From: Candidatus Bathyarchaeota archaeon
GTDB taxonomy: Archaea > Thermoproteota > Bathyarchaeia > Bathyarchaeales > DTEX01
Assembly: GCA_025059045.1 (NCBI GenBank)
Contig: JANXEA010000007.1
Location: forward strand, 62,001-126,000
Reading direction: 5' to 3'
Length of the DNA: 64,000 nucleotides
A model generated the notes under the pieces. The model ran no database searches. It saw nothing but the letters and a program-made list of their open reading frames with translations, and was not told the DNA's origin. Position numbers and translations under genes: made by a program. The first letter of the stretch is position 1, and every line of letters begins with the position of its first letter. Positions 61,460 through 64,000 of the stretch are shown one piece after another.

Positions 61460-63499
61460 CTATCCACTAACCTCCTTCACAAATGAGGATCCTTCTATGT
61501 TCTGGACTGTTATTATATTCACATCTTTTCCTTGGAAAAACATCTGGTTAGGTGTGATGGCGAGATACTGGGCGTCTCCTCCGCCAACAGATGATATCAA
61601 AAGATTGGCTATCGTCTCTCTATTTTTTGGATCCATATGCACGTCATACTCATCTATAGCTCGAAATGGTGATCTTACGCGTCTTTGAAGCGCAAGCAAA
61701 AACGCCATAACTGCTGTGCTCCTCTCTCCGCCGCTCTGCGAGTATATGTTTAAGGGGACTGGTCTAGACCCTTTAAATCCAACATGTATTTCGATTCCAG
61801 CTGCCTCGATGTCATGTTCATTTATTATTTGAACAAATCCTGCCGCATTCACCTGTGACAATATCCTTTGATACTCGGAATTGACGTGATCTAGAAGATC
61901 GTGAATAATCTTGCGCCAAGCATCAGTTCTAACCCTGATTTCTTCTAAAACGCGCTCCTTATTCTCAGCGGTTATTTGCGCCCTTTCTTTTAGCTCGAAA
62001 TATAACTTTGAATATGACTCATACATTCGTTCAACATCCTCAGAAACGTCTTCCATCGCGGCTATTCGCCCATCTAGTACTCGGATCTCATCAAGTATAT
62101 CTTCAGGAGACCTTAGAACGGCGATCTTAGGACCTAAAGCATCTGCTTGGCTTACCAGCGAGACAATCTGAACTTTTGAAGATTCAATCATACCATTGAT
62201 GTCATTTATCTCCTTGCGTAACTCCTTCCTTTTGAAATCAAGAATTCCAAGCTCAACTCTCTTATCAACTATTTGGCTGCCTATTTCTTCGATTTTTAAG
62301 TCGAGATCATTTATTGAATGTATAATGTCTCTAATCCTTGTCTCTAGCTCTGACGCCTCCCTCTGAGCGCTTCTAGCAGAGTTTTGAAGGCCAGATATTC
62401 TAGCACTTATAAGTTGAGACATCTTCTCAAGATCCTTGAGGATCTCACTTGAACTTTCAGATAGAGAAGCATAAGCATCATGACCAAATTCTTTGAGCCT
62501 TTCTAAGGTCGATGAAAGTGCCTCGAGATTCACCTTTACTTTATCCTTTACAATATTTACTAGATCGTATAGTTCCGAGAAGACTTTTTCGCTGTTAACC
62601 GTACAATATTCGTGATAGGCCCTCTGCCTCTCTAGCGCGAGCCTTTCCTCAAAGAGCTTAAGCCACTTCTCTTTAAATTCTTTAAGATTCATCGACAAAT
62701 ACTCTACATCTCGAACCCTTCGCTCTACCGCTTGATCTATCTCTTTCATCTCATCAGTCTTGCCTCGCAAAGCATTCTCAAGCTGCGAAAGTTTTTCTTC
62801 CGCCCTTGCAACCTCAGCCCATCTAAGCTCCCGTTCAAGAAAACGCCTCTTAAGTAAAAGCTGCTTCTTAAGCTGATAGCGATCATATTGTCCTCGCCAA
62901 TAGTTAAGTGTTTGCTCAGCAGACTCAAGCATCTTTGAAAGCGACTCTTCTTGACTTAATATTCTGGTCAACTTCTTTTGGGCATCAAGCACGTTTCTCC
63001 TATATGGCTCGATACCGGCAGCAGACTCCACTAGCCTGAGTTTTTCTTGGCTGGAGAGAACCACAAACTGCTCAGCCATGTCCTGATGCATAATTATGAG
63101 CATATTGTCTGGGTCAATGCCAAAGTTAGAGAGAAGCCTTAAGACCTCAGACCTTGTGGCATGAACATTATCAATCTCAAACCAGTAATTTCCATCCCTC
63201 CTCAAAACACGGGTAAGAGATATATAATCCTTTGAAATCCTCGGAACAGGACGGCGCCCCATTTTTTTAGAATTATCCAGAACAATGGTGACTCTTCCAA
63301 TGTCTTTTCCCCATCTGATGAGGTCGCTGAGCTTTTTCGACCTCTCCGTATATGATTGTCCTAATGCTACAGATATGCCGAGAAGGATTGAGGATTTACC
63401 CGCTCCATTCGGACCGCAGATTATGTTAACTCCTCGCTTGAGAGGTATTCTTGCATACTCATATGACATGAAATTTTCCAGTATTATCTCACGGATCAT
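61460..63499 (-). CDS. Smc5/6-like SMC ATPase
   Basis: 679 residues, far shorter than the usual archaeal SMC (about 1170). The head opens IILENFMSYEYARIPLKRGV with Walker A CGPNGAGKSS (about 28-37). The next stretch reads IIMHQDMAEQFVVLSSQEKL and AAGIEPYRRNVLDAQKKL, parallel to the Smc5 sequence around QFLPQDKV.EF..L. Coiled coils run about 175-300 and 345-530 around a small hinge-like region (300-345) with no CxxC hook. The C-terminal head has QSGGERSTAVMAFLLALQ (about 586) and PFRAIDEYDVHMDPKNRE, matching Smc5's SGGERSV.TM..LLALQ and PFRVVDE...GMDP.NE. It is the first gene of a three-gene operon with kleisin-like and KITE-like subunits. Confidence 0.82.
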   Translation of the reverse strand: MIREIILENFMSYEYARIPLKRGVNIICGPNGAGKSSILLGISVALGQSYTERSKKLSDLIRWGKDIGRVTIVLDNSKKMGRRPVPRISKDYISLTRVLRRDGNYWFEIDNVHATRSEVLRLLSNFGIDPDNMLIIMHQDMAEQFVVLSSQEKLRLVESAAGIEPYRRNVLDAQKKLTRILSQEESLSKMLESAEQTLNYWRGQYDRYQLKKQLLLKRRFLERELRWAEVARAEEKLSQLENALRGKTDEMKEIDQAVERRVRDVEYLSMNLKEFKEKWLKLFEERLALERQRAYHEYCTVNSEKVFSELYDLVNIVKDKVKVNLEALSSTLERLKEFGHDAYASLSESSSEILKDLEKMSQLISARISGLQNSARSAQREASELETRIRDIIHSINDLDLKIEEIGSQIVDKRVELGILDFKRKELRKEINDINGMIESSKVQIVSLVSQADALGPKIAVLRSPEDILDEIRVLDGRIAAMEDVSEDVERMYESYSKLYFELKERAQITAENKERVLEEIRVRTDAWRKIIHDLLDHVNSEYQRILSQVNAAGFVQIINEHDIEAAGIEIHVGFKGSRPVPLNIYSQSGGERSTAVMAFLLALQRRVRSPFRAIDEYDVHMDPKNRETIANLLISSVGGGDAQYLAITPNQMFFQGKDVNIITVQNIEGSSFVKEVSG

Positions 63500-63573
63500 T
63501 AAGCCGAAATCCTCTAGCAGGTGATACTAAAAATATAATTCTCCTCTTTAAGAACTTTGATGTTTATTCATAT

Positions 63574-64000
63574 TCACATCTTTGGAAACGTAGGTACGAT
63601 AGATAATGCCGCACCCAACGGTATTGTAATATTGTCATTAACCGGGGAAGGCAGTAGCTCAATTGACATGCCTACAAAGGACGCGACGAAAGCTCTGAAG
63701 GGATCTGTGAAACAGAGGCATCCAAGGAAGGCTGCTATGAAACCAAAGATTGTGCCTTCTAGATTTTTAGTTTTGTTAAAGGGAATTTTTGTCCTGCCTA
63801 ATAGTTTGCCGAAGAGTGTAGCGAAGCTGTCACCTAGGGTTAACACTGTTATGGAAACGTAGCTTATTGTCTCTGAGTAGAATAGAAGCGCCCCAATAAT
63901 TGCAAAAGCATAGAATAACGGTGAGGAAACAAAACTGTATAATTCAAATTTTCCAGCGGCCATGGTTGTGATTCGTGATATTATCGGTACATTTCTTCCG
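63574..64000 (-). CDS. SEC59/DGK1-type lipid kinase, 5' end outside the window
   Basis: The frame is open to the right edge, so the true start lies beyond; an ATG at 63963 is internal. The visible 142 residues are membrane-rich and end with the family core TVLTLGDSFATLFGKLLGRT, KTKNLEGTIFGFIAAF and ELLPSPVNDNITIPLGAA. These are the CTP-binding and membrane motifs of dolichol, phytol and diacylglycerol kinases. In archaea such proteins act on polyprenols or archaeal lipid precursors. It is 74 bp upstream of the SMC gene on the same strand. Confidence 0.8.
   Translation of the reverse strand, partial: GRNVPIISRITTMAAGKFELYSFVSSPLFYAFAIIGALLFYSETISYVSITVLTLGDSFATLFGKLLGRTKIPFNKTKNLEGTIFGFIAAFLGCLCFTDPFRAFVASFVGMSIELLPSPVNDNITIPLGAALSIVPTFPKM

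Noticed and set aside
61460-63499. Calling the 679-residue ATPase Rad50 or the housekeeping SMC
   Set aside because: It has no CxxC zinc hook, a true Rad50 is present at 20.3 kb, the length is about half of standard SMC, and the signature and Walker B contexts fit Smc5/6 better.

Overview
The window reads as a chromosomal segment of an archaeon. Deoxyhypusine synthase, Mre11-Rad50, the Hjc Holliday junction resolvase, an AmmeMemoRadiSam radical SAM enzyme, a DUF123 (GIY-YIG-like) protein, an archaeal-type HdrA and two tRNA genes with encoded CCA all support this. Shine-Dalgarno motifs are frequent and TTG or GTG starts are common. The gene mix (HdrA-MvhD fusion, uronate and peptide-related genes, proBA) suggests an uncultivated TACK-type lineage such as Bathyarchaeia; that placement is inference.

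Layout. 1-2.2 kb: a Gfo/Idh/MocA oxidoreductase cut by the left edge, a gene-poor stretch with a possible epimerase relic, and tRNA-Glu. 2.4-12.9 kb: a small membrane hydrolase, a MetE-like methyltransferase, then a transport block of two OPT-like polytopic proteins followed by a 1502-residue M28-peptidase-like/FtsX-like fusion. 13-19 kb: relics of an amidohydrolase and of a flavodiiron protein beside tRNA-Thr, an oligogalacturonate lyase (PL22-like), a stand-alone Lrp/AsnC sensor domain, deoxyhypusine synthase and two radical SAM proteins resembling the archaeal two-part lipoyl synthase. 19-23 kb: a mre11-rad50-DUF72 operon. 23-30.5 kb: an arginine operon read on the minus strand (argG-argH-carA-carB), with a divergent HTH/ACT-like regulator and a clear inverted-repeat operator between them. 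31.3-32.9 kb: a foreign-looking island holding an integrase core-binding domain joined to a TBP-like repeat, plus a broken type I restriction HsdR gene. 32.9-40.4 kb: an ABC exporter with an adenosine-specific kinase, then a surface or lipid glycan block (two GT2 paralogues sharing an exact 63-bp tract, a methyltransferase, a flippase-like protein, a radical SAM enzyme). 40.4-48.2 kb: tagaturonate epimerase (UxaE-like), a 25-residue Lys/Glu-rich microprotein, small genes, a MoaD/SAMP-like protein, and HdrA-MvhD with a six-cluster polyferredoxin. 48.3-57.5 kb: ZIP transporter, AmmeMemoRadiSam enzyme, glycerate 2-kinase, membrane proteins, TauE/SafE transporter with a gene relic, winged-helix plus Hjc, and a PD-(D/E)XK nuclease. 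57.6-60 kb: proB-proA. 60-63.5 kb: a three-gene operon for an SMC complex whose ATPase looks like eukaryotic Smc5/6, followed by a kleisin-like and a KITE/MAGE-like protein. The right edge cuts a dolichol/diacylglycerol-kinase-type gene.

Functional links. Oligogalacturonate lyase, a UxaE-like epimerase, a Gfo/Idh oxidoreductase and glycerate 2-kinase could together serve pectin or uronate use, although they are scattered. DNA repair and chromosome maintenance are unusually well represented (Mre11, Rad50, DUF72, Hjc, a predicted nuclease, the Smc5/6-like operon). The two observations most worth following are the Smc5/6-like operon at 60.06-63.50 kb and the integrase/TBP chimera at 31.39-32.04 kb.
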